Shown here: one piece after another, positions 26,326 through 35,147 of the stretch
Layout: each line of letters starts with the position of its first letter
Position numbering within the stretch: position 1 is the stretch's first letter
NCBI RefSeq assembly: GCF_002806945.1
Contig: NZ_NIHC01000008.1
Location: forward strand, 1 to 64,000
Origin: Marinobacter salexigens
Lineage (GTDB): Bacteria > Pseudomonadota > Gammaproteobacteria > Pseudomonadales > Oleiphilaceae
Direction of reading: 5' to 3'
DNA: 64,000 bases
Notes under the pieces: generated by a model
What the model was told of the DNA's origin: nothing
The model's database searches: none
The model's input: only the letters and a program-made list of their open reading frames with translations
Position numbers and translations under genes: made by a program

Positions 26326-27612
26326 TTACCACACGACTGGCAGCTCACCCCAGGCCGTTGTGTACGCCGGCGACAAATGCCCCCTGCGCATTGCATAGAC
26401 TGCCGGCCCGGCTTCTCTTGCCATGTACACCTTTGCGGGTGTTTTTCGATTAATCTCATCCATGACAGACATCAGGCGTTCAGATCGGCCACTCGCCGAA
26501 GGGATTGTGGGGGCTGTATCGAACAGGTCGTCTTGCACGCCACTTGCATCCGTTAACTCGCCGAGCATCACGCCAGATTTCGAATATTCGTAGCCGTCAC
26601 GGTAGATAGAGCGAAGTAGGTTCAGGGCGTGTTGCACGATTACCCTGGAATCTTGGGAGGCCTTAACCAGTCGAACACTGGCACTTTGAGAGTACTGCGG
26701 AACCGTTGTTTTGAAGGGGTTTGTACGAATGAACACCATTAGCTCGCCGGCATACTGGCCCCCACCTCTGAGCTTTTCAGTGGCTCTTGTAGCAAAGTGC
26801 GTTACGGCTTCCTCCAAATTCGCGAGGGAATGTATGGGCTGCCCAAAGGAGCGGGAACACATAATCTGCTTTTTCGGTTGGGGCGTGTCATCCCAGGGTA
26901 AGCAGGGAACACCGTTCAACTCTCGTGTTGTACGTTCCAGCACAACAGAGAATCGTTGTCTTAGCGTGCTCAAGTCTGCATCGGCCAGTTGTATCGCCGT
27001 AACAATGTTCATGGCTTGAAGCTTTTCCGAGATTTTTCGCCCCACGCCCCAGATCTCCCCAACGGGAACTCGAGCTAAAAGCCGTCTTTGTCTCGCTGGA
27101 TCAGTTAAGTCAACCACGCCGCCGGTTGCTGGATATTTTTTGGCTGCGTAGTTGGCGAGCTTGGCCAGGGTTCTGGTCGGCGCAATACCAACACACACCG
27201 GAAGACCCACATTCTGGTACACCGTGTCTTTTACCTGCCGACCAAAGTTCTCATAGGACATCAGGCGTTCCAAGCCCGTGAGATCCAGAAACGCTTCATC
27301 AATAGAGTACACGTCCACCCTCGGTGCCATAGCTTCCAGTGTCATCATCACGCGATGGCTCATGTCCCCGTACAAAGTGTAATTGGATGAGAATAGCTGG
27401 ATATCGTGTTGCCGAATCTCCTGCTTGATGTGATGTACGGGCACACCCATTTTAATGCCAAGCGCTTTGGCTTCCTTCGAGCGCGCCACAACACAGCCAT
27501 CGTTATTAGATAGAACGACGATTGGCGTATGGCGCAAATCTGGTCGGAACAACTTCTCGCATGAGGCGTAGAAATTGTTGCAGTCCACCAGGGCAAAGAC
27601 AGGCTGCTTCAT
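26326..27612 (-). CDS. umuC: DNA polymerase V catalytic subunit UmuC
   Basis: This 428-residue Y-family polymerase does error-prone bypass of DNA damage with UmuD'. Catalytic residues are visible: Asp10 in ALVDCNNFYASCE, and Asp/Glu in VYSIDEAFLDL. The finger segment VVARSKEAKALGI, the HhH region (GRKISEKLQAMNIVTAIQLA), the little-finger domain and a C-terminal extension with SASGRSERLMSVMDEINRK follow in order. Length matches E. coli UmuC (422). The ATG at 27612 overlaps the stop of the metallopeptidase-like gene by 4 bp, so its level is tied to the LexA-controlled operon. Confidence 0.96.
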   Translation of the reverse strand: MKQPVFALVDCNNFYASCEKLFRPDLRHTPIVVLSNNDGCVVARSKEAKALGIKMGVPVHHIKQEIRQHDIQLFSSNYTLYGDMSHRVMMTLEAMAPRVDVYSIDEAFLDLTGLERLMSYENFGRQVKDTVYQNVGLPVCVGIAPTRTLAKLANYAAKKYPATGGVVDLTDPARQRRLLARVPVGEIWGVGRKISEKLQAMNIVTAIQLADADLSTLRQRFSVVLERTTRELNGVPCLPWDDTPQPKKQIMCSRSFGQPIHSLANLEEAVTHFATRATEKLRGGGQYAGELMVFIRTNPFKTTVPQYSQSASVRLVKASQDSRVIVQHALNLLRSIYRDGYEYSKSGVMLGELTDASGVQDDLFDTAPTIPSASGRSERLMSVMDEINRKTPAKVYMAREAGPAVYAMRRGHLSPAYTTAWGELPVVW

Positions 27613-28358
27613 CCAGCTTTCGCCTGTTCCCGATACAAGGCCGCGCCCAGAGCAGCAAAATAGTCTTGGAATGTTTCGTTGATACGCCGGCGATGCTCGC
27701 CTTTAGGGTAAAGGCCAGCATTCGCTTCGTCGGAGTAAACGGTGCCGCGCACCAGAAACGAGTTGTTGGGTGTGCTGTCTTCGATAAACGCCTCAAAAGC
27801 CCGAGCGCAAAGCTCTTCAGGTTTTGCGTAATACAGCACCTTTAGCTGCTCGTCGGCTTCCTTGGATGCCTGAAACAGGGGGCTAGGCGCTGTTCCATCT
27901 TCGGTTAGTAAAATGGTTTTAAAGCAGTTGCTGAGTAACTCGTTTAATGGGTGCTCTTTCTGTTTGGCACCACTGAGCCAACCACTGGAGGCAAACCCAA
28001 ACTTCCCTAAGCTCCGGAAGGCTCTACTGCCCATGTAATGATCAAACGCATGGAACCACTCGTGCGCCAGGCTGCCAGCGCCGGCGTTCTTTGCCAGAGC
28101 CAGTTGCCGGGTAGCTGGAATATAGTGGGCGGATACCCCCGGCCGGCCTCCAATGCCGTACTGCATGCTTAGAGATCCACGCAGGGATATGAGGTTCTCT
28201 GGCCCCTGCAGAATTGTCATCAGATCACAGAGAGCTCGGTAAAACCGATCAGCGGCTCGATCCCGCTCGGCTGGCGTCACCCAGCGGCCGACTTCAATGC
28301 CCCGAAAATCGAACCGGCGTCGCACCGTAACAAAGGAGATGGGATAAGACATCGTCAT
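27609..28358 (-). CDS. CLCA_X-like zinc metallopeptidase-type protein within the umuDC operon
   Basis: This 249-residue protein has the zinc-protease signature HEWFH (H99, E100, H103) in SLAHEWFHAFDHYMG, followed by ELLSNCFKTILL, PEELCARAFEAFIED (a candidate downstream Glu ligand) and SFLVRGTVYSDE. There is no signal peptide, so it is cytoplasmic. It resembles the group annotated as CLCA_X family or large polyvalent-protein-associated domains. It lies between umuD and umuC with 4-bp overlaps on both sides, implying strict co-expression under SOS control. Whether it cleaves anything is unknown; a role in processing or clearing polymerase V parts is a guess. Confidence 0.75.
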   Translation of the reverse strand: MTMSYPISFVTVRRRFDFRGIEVGRWVTPAERDRAADRFYRALCDLMTILQGPENLISLRGSLSMQYGIGGRPGVSAHYIPATRQLALAKNAGAGSLAHEWFHAFDHYMGSRAFRSLGKFGFASSGWLSGAKQKEHPLNELLSNCFKTILLTEDGTAPSPLFQASKEADEQLKVLYYAKPEELCARAFEAFIEDSTPNNSFLVRGTVYSDEANAGLYPKGEHRRRINETFQDYFAALGAALYREQAKAG

Positions 28359-28798
28359 GAGTTTCCTCCACGCTTGAGCGATCGAACCACATTGGTAACA
28401 ACACCAAACACCTCCATCACCATATCGCCCTCAATGGTAATCGGTTGGTAAGCCGGGTTTCTTGGAAGTAACAGAACCGGAGGCGGGGTGAGGTGAAGTT
28501 GTTTCACTGTCATTTCAGACTCCAGGCTGGCGATGATAATGTCACCGTGCGTGGCTCGCAGGGAGCGGTCAACCACCAGCACATCGTTTGGATAGATGCC
28601 GGCGTCCACCATGGACTCACCTTGTACCCGCACGAAAAAGGTTGCGGCCGGATGCTGAATACACAGCTCGTTCAGATCCAGGGTTTTCTCAACGTAGTCC
28701 TCGGCAGGGGATGGAAAACCCGCCGATACACGTTCCAAAAAAAACGGAATACCAAGCTGAGAGAACGACTTATGGTCGCCAAGAAGTGTGACGGGCAT
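28355..28798 (-). CDS. umuD: DNA polymerase V accessory protein UmuD
   Basis: This 147-residue S24 peptidase-like protein self-cleaves with RecA help to give UmuD'. The expected cleavage site is Ala26-Gly27 in RVSAGFPSPA; the nucleophile is Ser62 in VQGESMVD and the general base is Lys99 in SEMTVKQ. The frame is open back to 28903, but the ATG at 28798 begins the region that aligns with E. coli UmuD. A near-consensus LexA box lies 13-32 bp upstream of this start. First gene of a three-gene SOS operon. Confidence 0.95.
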   Translation of the reverse strand: MPVTLLGDHKSFSQLGIPFFLERVSAGFPSPAEDYVEKTLDLNELCIQHPAATFFVRVQGESMVDAGIYPNDVLVVDRSLRATHGDIIIASLESEMTVKQLHLTPPPVLLLPRNPAYQPITIEGDMVMEVFGVVTNVVRSLKRGGNS

Positions 28799-28810
28799 AT
28801 TACACCTGGA

Positions 28811-28830
28811 TACTGTTTGTATATACAGTA
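28811..28830 (-). promoter_or_regulatory. LexA (SOS) box of the umuD operon
   Basis: The minus strand reads TACTGTATATACAAACAGTA, which matches the gammaproteobacterial SOS consensus (TACTGTATATATATACAGTA) at 18 of 20 positions, with both CTG and CAG cores. It lies just upstream of the umuD start, so LexA is expected to repress umuD, the metallopeptidase-like gene and umuC together. Confidence 0.93.
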
Positions 28831-28937
28831 TTCTGGTGCGATTCCACCGTCGGGTCAATTCCGGAAGCGAAAAATCTCCCGAATTGGTGAGCAGGGGCGG
28901 CACCGCAATGCAGTGCCCCTTTCAACTACAGCATCGC

Positions 28938-29363
28938 TTATGTGCTCTTGGTACGCATAAATAAAACACAGGGGAGGGCAATAGCGATCAGTACGCTGAT
29001 GATGGGGATAGCTTCGGACTGGAAGGTTGGCTGTAAAATCTCTACGGCAAAATAGCAAACCAGTAGTGTGCTCAGGTGCAGGGTAATGAACAACACTAAG
29101 TCGCGAGGGCTGGGTTGAGTGTGTTCAGACCACATGATCGAGAGGTGAATCCCACTCATCACCAACGCAGCGCCTAAAGGGAGAACAAACATTAGCCCAG
29201 ATGGCCCACTGATACTTGCGATGACCTCCGGGCCGATCAGATTCAGCGGTGAGTAGGCAGCAATCAGTGTTCCAATGCTCATCAGAAACATCACAATTGA
29301 GCCAGAGTTCAGGTATGCCTGAAGGTTGCTTGTGGCCTGTTGATAGCGATCATACTCTTCCAT
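28938..29363 (-). CDS. Four-helix inner-membrane protein, unknown
   Basis: This 141-residue protein has four hydrophobic helices: about 23-42 (IVMFLMSIGTLIAAYSPLNL), 57-76 (GLMFVLPLGAALVMSGIHLS), 89-108 (LVLFITLHLSTLLVCYFAVE) and 118-137 (IPIISVLIAIALPCVLFMRT). Start at ATG 29363 (MEEYDRYQQATSN) after GAGG; an adjacent GTG is less likely. No family is recognised. It lies upstream of umuD on the same strand but the LexA box separates them, so it is a neighbour rather than an operon member. Confidence 0.65.
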   Translation of the reverse strand: MEEYDRYQQATSNLQAYLNSGSIVMFLMSIGTLIAAYSPLNLIGPEVIASISGPSGLMFVLPLGAALVMSGIHLSIMWSEHTQPSPRDLVLFITLHLSTLLVCYFAVEILQPTFQSEAIPIISVLIAIALPCVLFMRTKST

Positions 29364-29535
29364 CACGAATCCTCGTATTTATACACTGTTATTTTTGTGC
29401 GCGATGATGTTTGTTTGATTCATCACCCTAAAAGCATATCGCAGTTCCGGATTCTTCCTAATCGGCCCGTTTTCCGTGACGACATTACCTGTCGCACTCC
29501 TGTTGCATGATGTTCATAGACATCAGGAGGGCATA

Positions 29536-29718
29536 ATGATCGAAAACTTTAAAACCGATCTAATAGTGCGTGCCGCTGTCATTCCACCCGAAGAAATCCT
29601 TAAAGCTATGGAGTACTTAAACCCCACCTCCGCGAACGCAGAGCGACCGGAAACTGTACTGGAAAGCCCGGACTTCGGATTGAGCCACTACAAATTGAAG
29701 GCTAGCCAGTTTTACTGA
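29536..29718 (+). CDS. Small 60-residue protein, unknown
   Basis: An excellent ribosome-binding site (AGGAGGGCATA) precedes ATG 29536. The 60 residues (MIENFKTDLIVRAAVIPPEE, then ILKAMEYLNPTSANAERPET...) are soluble and have a predicted helix EEILKAMEYL. An upstream in-frame ATG at 29476 gives 20 more residues but lacks a site. It converges with the PcfJ-like gene, with 4 bp between the stops. No family recognised. Confidence 0.6.
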   Translation: MIENFKTDLIVRAAVIPPEEILKAMEYLNPTSANAERPETVLESPDFGLSHYKLKASQFY

Positions 29719-29722
29719 GCCC

Positions 29723-30883
29723 CTACAACTCAACCCAACGCCGCACAATGTCCAAAGCCCCCGGCGAAGGATTAGCATTTCGGCTCCCACGCACCTCACC
29801 AATAACCCAGGTGTTATTCCGCTGCTCCAGCGAAATGGTCAGCCGTTCCGGTGTCACCATTCGGTAGATAAACAGGTCTCTATCCGCAACAAAAAGATCA
29901 TAGCTCCCCACGCAATGGTGCATGGAAGCCCCTTCGTCCAAGAGGTCTAACCACGACGTGAGAGGCTCAATGCCATCAATAGCAGCTAAGGGAGGCGTCG
30001 GATAACGGCCATGTTCCCGCTCGAGTGCGGCGGCATGGGCGGTGCGTTTGTCTTCAGAGCCCATGCTGTTAAAGCGCTCGACCAAACGATCGTGTAGTTC
30101 TTGTAGTGCCTCTCTCGATCGCACCTGTTCCAATCTTCGAACGTTGCCGGCAGCCATATTTAGGGTGTCGCGGACCATCCGGCACGACCAGCTGATATCC
30201 AATGCGGATGAGTGTTCACCAATCAGGTTCAGCATGCCGGGCCAGAGGGGGTATCTCTGACGGAGCAGAAACCGCAGGTGATTAAGGTGCAGTTTTTTAT
30301 GATGCCGAAGAATCGACAGGATCTCGGGCTGGCGCAGTGCTTTTATGACATCTTCAAGCTCCCAGGGAAGCAGCGGGGAGAGTTCTATGCGGTAAACCAG
30401 TCGAGCCAGGGATTTGCTAGAAGGCAGGCCGATCCGGTCAAGAATCATTGTGCGTTTGAGCGCTAGTAACTGCTGAAACTCTTGAACGGTGAGCAGCTGT
30501 TTGCATGCGTGGTTCACCAGCAGAATGAATAGCAGTGGTGAACTGTCCGCTAATTCACAGGCGGCTTGTGATGCAGCACAGGCCTGAGCCAGTTCAAAGT
30601 CCAGTGCTGGCATTAATCGGGTTACCTTCAGTATGTTTTCGGGTATGCCATCTGAAAGTCTTTTGCCTGAGTCGTCTTCGAGTGTGAACAGCGGCAGACC
30701 GGGGGCTTCGAGAAAGCGCCCTTCAGCGACAATGCCATCATTATTCCGGCTAAACCAATGGAGTGGACTGACGGAGTGCCAGCTCTGGACCACCAAGTGA
30801 ATGGGATAGTTCAGGATGGTGCTGAGATCGAATACGACCTGATGTTCTGAATAGGCGGCATTTTCAAGGATGGGCTCGGTCAT
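29723..30883 (-). CDS. PcfJ-like protein
   Basis: This 386-residue cytoplasmic protein has the PcfJ-like segment at the C-terminus: GASMHHCVGSYDLFVADRDL, FIYRM, ERLTISLEQ, WVIGEVRGSRN. PcfJ-domain proteins were named after a conjugative-plasmid protein and occur on plasmids, phages and islands; their function is not known. The N-terminal 290 residues are helical and hold no recognised domain. It starts at ATG 30883 and stands alone. Together with the umuD/CLCA_X/umuC genes it forms a set typical of accessory DNA. Confidence 0.75.
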   Translation of the reverse strand: MTEPILENAAYSEHQVVFDLSTILNYPIHLVVQSWHSVSPLHWFSRNNDGIVAEGRFLEAPGLPLFTLEDDSGKRLSDGIPENILKVTRLMPALDFELAQACAASQAACELADSSPLLFILLVNHACKQLLTVQEFQQLLALKRTMILDRIGLPSSKSLARLVYRIELSPLLPWELEDVIKALRQPEILSILRHHKKLHLNHLRFLLRQRYPLWPGMLNLIGEHSSALDISWSCRMVRDTLNMAAGNVRRLEQVRSREALQELHDRLVERFNSMGSEDKRTAHAAALEREHGRYPTPPLAAIDGIEPLTSWLDLLDEGASMHHCVGSYDLFVADRDLFIYRMVTPERLTISLEQRNNTWVIGEVRGSRNANPSPGALDIVRRWVEL

Positions 30884-30970
30884 GAATTCTCCCAGGTTCT
30901 GCTTAATCTATCATTATATTGGAATGCTGCGACAGGAGGTGTCGCTGCTGGGTGTCGCTTTTTCATAAGC

Positions 30971-30991
30971 AATTGTCTTGTTTTGACAATT
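30971..30991. promoter_or_regulatory. Perfect 7-bp inverted repeat upstream of the monooxygenase gene
   Basis: AATTGTC and GACAATT flank a 7-base loop. It lies between the divergent PcfJ-like and monooxygenase genes, and its right arm contains TTGACA, a possible -35. It could be an operator. No matching regulator gene is nearby. Confidence 0.4.
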
Positions 30992-31057
30992 TTGTTGAGG
31001 CAGGCTTTGCGAAAATCAGAATCGACATTAACTGACTAATAACAACAAGGAAATCAG

Positions 31058-32563
31058 GTGCCCATCAAACACTACGACATCATTATTATTGGTGCCGGGC
31101 TCTCCGGCATTGGCACTGCATGCCATATTGCCCGGGAGCACCCCGGGAAATCGCTGGCGATACTGGAGCGCCGAGAAAATGTGGGTGGCACATGGGACTT
31201 GTTCCGTTATCCCGGTATACGTTCCGATTCCGACATGGCGAGTTTCGGGTTTAACTTCAAGCCCTGGTATTCCGATAACGTATTGGCCCAAGGCGACGAT
31301 ATTCGTGAATATGTGCGCGAGACTGCAGAAGAGTTCCGGTTGTACGAGAAGATCAAGTTTGGTTTGAAGCTCAAGAACTCCGATTGGTCGACCAGAGACC
31401 AGAAGTGGACGGTTTCCGCTGTGCAGGAAGCTACGGGCGAAGAGGTGGTGTTTACCTGTGGCTTCCTGATCAATTGTGCTGGTTACTACAATTTTGATCA
31501 GGGTTACCGCCCGGACTTTCCGAATGAGGATGCTTTTACCGGGGATATCGTTCACCCCCAGAGCTTCCCGGAAGCTTTCGATTACAGCGGTAAAAAAGTG
31601 GTGATTATTGGCAGTGGCGCTACAGCAGTAACCTTGGTGCCGGCCATGGCAGATAAAGCTGCAAAGGTCACCATGTTGCAACGCTCACCCAGCTATATTA
31701 TGTCCCTCCCAAACACCGACAAAATATCCATGGTATTGAACAAAATATTGCCAAAAGCCTGGGTGTTCAACATGGCCCGCCGGCGCAATATTCTGTTCCA
31801 GCGTGCTCTTTATCTGGCCTGCCAGCGCTGGCCTAACGCAATGCGCAAGCTGATGTTGTCTCACATGTACAAGAATGCCCCAACGGTCGACAAGCGCCAC
31901 CTTACGCCCTCTTACATGCCTTGGGAACAGCGCTTGTGCGCTGCACCAGACGGAGACTTTTTTGAAAGTTTGCGCTCAGGGAAAGCGGAGATTGTAACCG
32001 ACCACATCGATCGTTTTGATGAAATGGGGATTGTGTTGAAGTCTGGCCAGCATATCGAGGCGGATATTGTGATTGCGGCGACAGGACTGGAGGTTCAGTT
32101 GATGGGTGGGTCGACACTCAGTATCGACAATGAGGAAGTGAACCTGCCCAGGAAAATGGCTTACAAAGGTATCTTCATTCAGGACGTACCTAATTACGGC
32201 TGGATTTTCGGGTATACCAACGCGCCCTGGACACTAAAATGCGATATTGGCGGGCGCTATTTGTGCCGCCTGTTCACCTATATGGATAAAACGGGTGTGT
32301 CGGTTGCAACAGCGGTGGATAAAAATAACAGTGCGACCGATGCCAGCGTGCTGGACGGGTTTGCGCCAGGCTATATCGTACGGGCAATCGATAAAATGCC
32401 ACGGCAGGGCAAGGCCGATCCCTGGAGGATAACCATGCACTATGGCAAGGATAAGAAAATGCTGGTCAAAGAGCCCGTGGATGATGGGATTTTGCAGTTT
32501 GAAACTGCAACTGCTGATTCACCCCGGGAGCCCGTGGTTGTTCAGCAAGCCACTACGGTCTGA
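31058..32563 (+). CDS. Flavin-containing / Baeyer-Villiger-type monooxygenase
   Basis: This 501-residue FAD- and NAD(P)H-dependent monooxygenase of the EthA-like group has the FAD Rossmann motif GAGLSG (12-17), GGTWDLFRYPGIRSDSDM typical of class B monooxygenases, a second Rossmann GSGATA (near 182), and FTGDIVHPQSFP, the fingerprint F.G...H. Its last residue of the fingerprint is Phe-Pro rather than Trp, as in the EthA branch. It would oxygenate ketones or sulfides with O2. It starts at GTG 31058 after AAGGAAATCAG. Single gene; substrate unknown, although it is near the later catabolic cluster. Confidence 0.85.
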   Translation: MPIKHYDIIIIGAGLSGIGTACHIAREHPGKSLAILERRENVGGTWDLFRYPGIRSDSDMASFGFNFKPWYSDNVLAQGDDIREYVRETAEEFRLYEKIKFGLKLKNSDWSTRDQKWTVSAVQEATGEEVVFTCGFLINCAGYYNFDQGYRPDFPNEDAFTGDIVHPQSFPEAFDYSGKKVVIIGSGATAVTLVPAMADKAAKVTMLQRSPSYIMSLPNTDKISMVLNKILPKAWVFNMARRRNILFQRALYLACQRWPNAMRKLMLSHMYKNAPTVDKRHLTPSYMPWEQRLCAAPDGDFFESLRSGKAEIVTDHIDRFDEMGIVLKSGQHIEADIVIAATGLEVQLMGGSTLSIDNEEVNLPRKMAYKGIFIQDVPNYGWIFGYTNAPWTLKCDIGGRYLCRLFTYMDKTGVSVATAVDKNNSATDASVLDGFAPGYIVRAIDKMPRQGKADPWRITMHYGKDKKMLVKEPVDDGILQFETATADSPREPVVVQQATTV

Positions 32564-32668
32564 GCCAGACTGAAACCCTGCGTCGTTGGCCACGCCACCC
32601 GGTTTATGCGTTATCATGTGCCGCCTTAAACTGTCTGTATTGATTTACAACTGCGACGCGAGGTTTTC

Positions 32669-33892
32669 ATGTTGTCTGCACTGAGCACTGTTTTTCGACC
32701 TTTAATGCGGCTTGGGCTTGTTACCCAGATCGCCCTCGGCATTGTGGCTGGCATATTGCTGGTTATCGTATCCCCGGATGCCGCCCGGTCGGTGGCGTTG
32801 CTCGGTCAGCTTTTTGTGAAAGCCCTTAAAGCGGTCGCACCGGTGCTGGTGTTTGTGTTGGTGGCAGCCGCCATTGCAGGCCACAAGCAAGGGCAAAAAA
32901 CTCATATTCGTGGGGTGCTGCTGTTATACATTATTGGAACCCTTGCAGCCGCTGTGGTTGCCGTTGTCGCCAGCTTCCTGATTCCCACTGAACTGTCACT
33001 GGATTTGAGTAGCGTAAGTGGTAACCCGCCCTCAAATATCGGGCAAATCATGAAGAACCTGGTGCTAAGTGCTGTAAACAACCCCGTTACCGCGCTGATG
33101 GAGGCGAATTTCATAGCCATACTGGTTTGGGCTGTTGGGCTTGGTATTATGTTACGTAAGGCCAGCGACACCACCCGCCAGGGCCTTGAGGATTTGTCGC
33201 AAGCTATTTCCGGGATCGTTCGGGGCGTTATCCGTTTAGCCCCGTTGGGGATTTTCGGGCTGGTCGCCAATACACTGGCGGAGTCGGGAATTGGCGCTCT
33301 GTTGGGCTATGGCCAGGTGTTGGGCGTTATTGTCGGTTGTATGGTGTTTGTGGCACTGGTTACCAACCCGCTGATTGTGTACTGGCAGATTCGCCGCAAT
33401 CCTTACCCGCTGGTGTTCGAGTGCTTGCGCGGCAGCGCCATTACGGCGTTCTTTACACGCAGTTCGGCGGCAAATATCCCGGTTAACCTTGAGTTGGCTG
33501 AGCGCCTGAAGCTCGACCCTGATACCTATTCGATTTCTATCCCGCTAGGTGCAACGATTAATATGGCAGGTGCGGCAATTACTATCTCGGTAATCACACT
33601 TGCAACTGCGCACACCCTTGGAATTCCAGTGGATTTTGCCACGGCGCTGCTGCTTTGCGTGGTGTCTGCGCTGGCGGCCTGTGGCGTTTCTGGCGTTGCC
33701 GGTGGTTCATTGCTACTTATTCCATTGGCAACCAGCCTTTTCGGGATTCCGGTCGAGGTTGCCATGCAAGCCGTTGCTATTGGCTTTGTTATCAGCGTGG
33801 TACAGGATTCCACTGAAACAGCGCTAAACTCCTCCACAGACGTGTTGTTCACCGCTGCGGCCTGTTATCGGGCGGAAGCCAAGCAGGGCTGA
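32669..33892 (+). CDS. sstT: Sodium:serine/threonine symporter SstT
   Basis: This 407-residue dicarboxylate/amino acid:cation symporter has the SstT subgroup features: [21 protein letters not shown] at the start, the hairpin serine-rich [20 protein letters not shown], the helix-7 [17 protein letters not shown], and helix 8 near [18 protein letters not shown]. It matches E. coli SstT in length (414). It imports serine and threonine with sodium. Single gene, start ATG 32669 with GAGG upstream. Confidence 0.95.
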   Translation: MLSALSTVFRPLMRLGLVTQIALGIVAGILLVIVSPDAARSVALLGQLFVKALKAVAPVLVFVLVAAAIAGHKQGQKTHIRGVLLLYIIGTLAAAVVAVVASFLIPTELSLDLSSVSGNPPSNIGQIMKNLVLSAVNNPVTALMEANFIAILVWAVGLGIMLRKASDTTRQGLEDLSQAISGIVRGVIRLAPLGIFGLVANTLAESGIGALLGYGQVLGVIVGCMVFVALVTNPLIVYWQIRRNPYPLVFECLRGSAITAFFTRSSAANIPVNLELAERLKLDPDTYSISIPLGATINMAGAAITISVITLATAHTLGIPVDFATALLLCVVSALAACGVSGVAGGSLLLIPLATSLFGIPVEVAMQAVAIGFVISVVQDSTETALNSSTDVLFTAAACYRAEAKQG

Positions 33893-33980
33893 ATGCCCGG
33901 CAATGCGTTTGTAGTCAGTGCCCCTCTATGTTGAGATTGCATTTCAGTTTTTGAAATGACCGACGGAGGGGAATTTTAAT

Positions 33981-35093
33981 ATGGAGGCTATTGAAGCACT
34001 TTGGGCGAAAGGTGGCAGCTTATCACCTTGGATATTTATCGCTTGCCTCATTGTTGTTCTGTTAGTAGCGACCCGCATTCTACACAGCGTGCTTAACCTG
34101 CTGGCAAGAAAATCCCGGCCCGAAAAACAGGTTTGGCGCAACGCTATCCTGAGATCAATGACCGCACCGCTTAATGCATTCATTTGGGTAACGGTGCTCA
34201 CATTGGCTGTGCGAGGCTTCTATCCCCTTGGCGCCAACCAGACCATAGATACATCAATGGCGCCGCTCTATCAGGTGGTGTGCACAATGCTGGTTACCTG
34301 GTTCCTGCTTCGAATGGTCAATAACACTCGGCAAAATATGCAGGCGGAGGCCGGAAGCCGCGGTGGCGATATTGATCAGACTGCCGCCGAGGCGATCAGC
34401 AAGCTTGCGTGGGTGGTGATTATTGCCGCCGCCATTCTAGTGGTCATGCAAACTTTGGGTCTTTCCATTGCGGGCCTACTGGCATTTGGCGGTGCGGCCG
34501 GTATTGCCGTTGGTTTTGCTGCTCAAAACCTGGTATCCAATCTCTTTGGTGGCCTTACCGTGTTCGCAAGCCGCATCTTCAAAATTGGCGAGTACATTAT
34601 TATTCCCGGCACGAGTTTGATGGGTGAAGTTAAGCATATTGGCTGGCGTTCGACGCTGGTAATGGGGTTCGATCGAAAGCCGTTTTATATCCCCAACGCA
34701 CTGTTTAACTCCAGCACGATCATCAATCATTCGCGCATGGATAGACGTTGTATTGAGCAGACCATTCACATGCGGTATCAGGATATCGATAAGGTAGAAG
34801 CTGTGATTCGCAGGGGTAATGAGTTGATCACAGAGCATTCGGGTATCGATCAGGAGTTCTTCGTTTTCCGCTTTGACAATTATGGCGAGCACTCCCTGGA
34901 ACTCTTTCTGTATGCGTTTCCGCTGGCGACTGGCTATGTCGACTACATGGTGCTTAAAGAAGAGCTGTCCCTGAACATTGCTCGCATTATTCGTGAGGAA
35001 GGTGGGGTTGTGATGCCGGTAACCAACATACACATGCCGGAAGCCAACCAGGTGACAAGGATAAACCAACAGGCTCCCGCGGCAGCCCATTAA
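33981..35093 (+). CDS. MscS-family mechanosensitive channel
   Basis: This 370-residue protein has membrane helices at about 17-35, 54-74, 87-110, and two in 132-185 that lead into the MscS pore and beta domain: LAFGGAAGIAVGFAAQNLVS, NLFGGLTVFASRIFKIGEYI, then the cytoplasmic cage. The small-residue pore helix (GGAAGIAVGFAAQ) is the gating signature. It should open under membrane tension on osmotic downshock. Start ATG 33981 with GGAGGGG upstream. It ends at a strong terminator shared with the convergent tetR gene. Confidence 0.9.
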   Translation: MEAIEALWAKGGSLSPWIFIACLIVVLLVATRILHSVLNLLARKSRPEKQVWRNAILRSMTAPLNAFIWVTVLTLAVRGFYPLGANQTIDTSMAPLYQVVCTMLVTWFLLRMVNNTRQNMQAEAGSRGGDIDQTAAEAISKLAWVVIIAAAILVVMQTLGLSIAGLLAFGGAAGIAVGFAAQNLVSNLFGGLTVFASRIFKIGEYIIIPGTSLMGEVKHIGWRSTLVMGFDRKPFYIPNALFNSSTIINHSRMDRRCIEQTIHMRYQDIDKVEAVIRRGNELITEHSGIDQEFFVFRFDNYGEHSLELFLYAFPLATGYVDYMVLKEELSLNIARIIREEGGVVMPVTNIHMPEANQVTRINQQAPAAAH

Positions 35094-35098
35094 ACGAA

Positions 35099-35124
35099 AG
35101 CGGCCGGGTGAGAGCCCGGCCGCT
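35099..35124. terminator. Bidirectional terminator hairpin
   Basis: Perfect 10-bp arms AGCGGCCGGG and CCCGGCCGCT around the loop TGAGAG lie six bases past the mscS-family stop and 24 bp before the stop of the convergent regulator. The T-run is weak on the plus side, but position and stability fit a shared terminator. Confidence 0.8.
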
Positions 35125-35147
35125 CAACCTTGTTCGTCAAGCTTGTT

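Noticed and set aside
31028..31681. 217-residue minus-strand frame over the monooxygenase gene
   Set aside because: Antisense shadow of a strong FAD protein frame; no motif.
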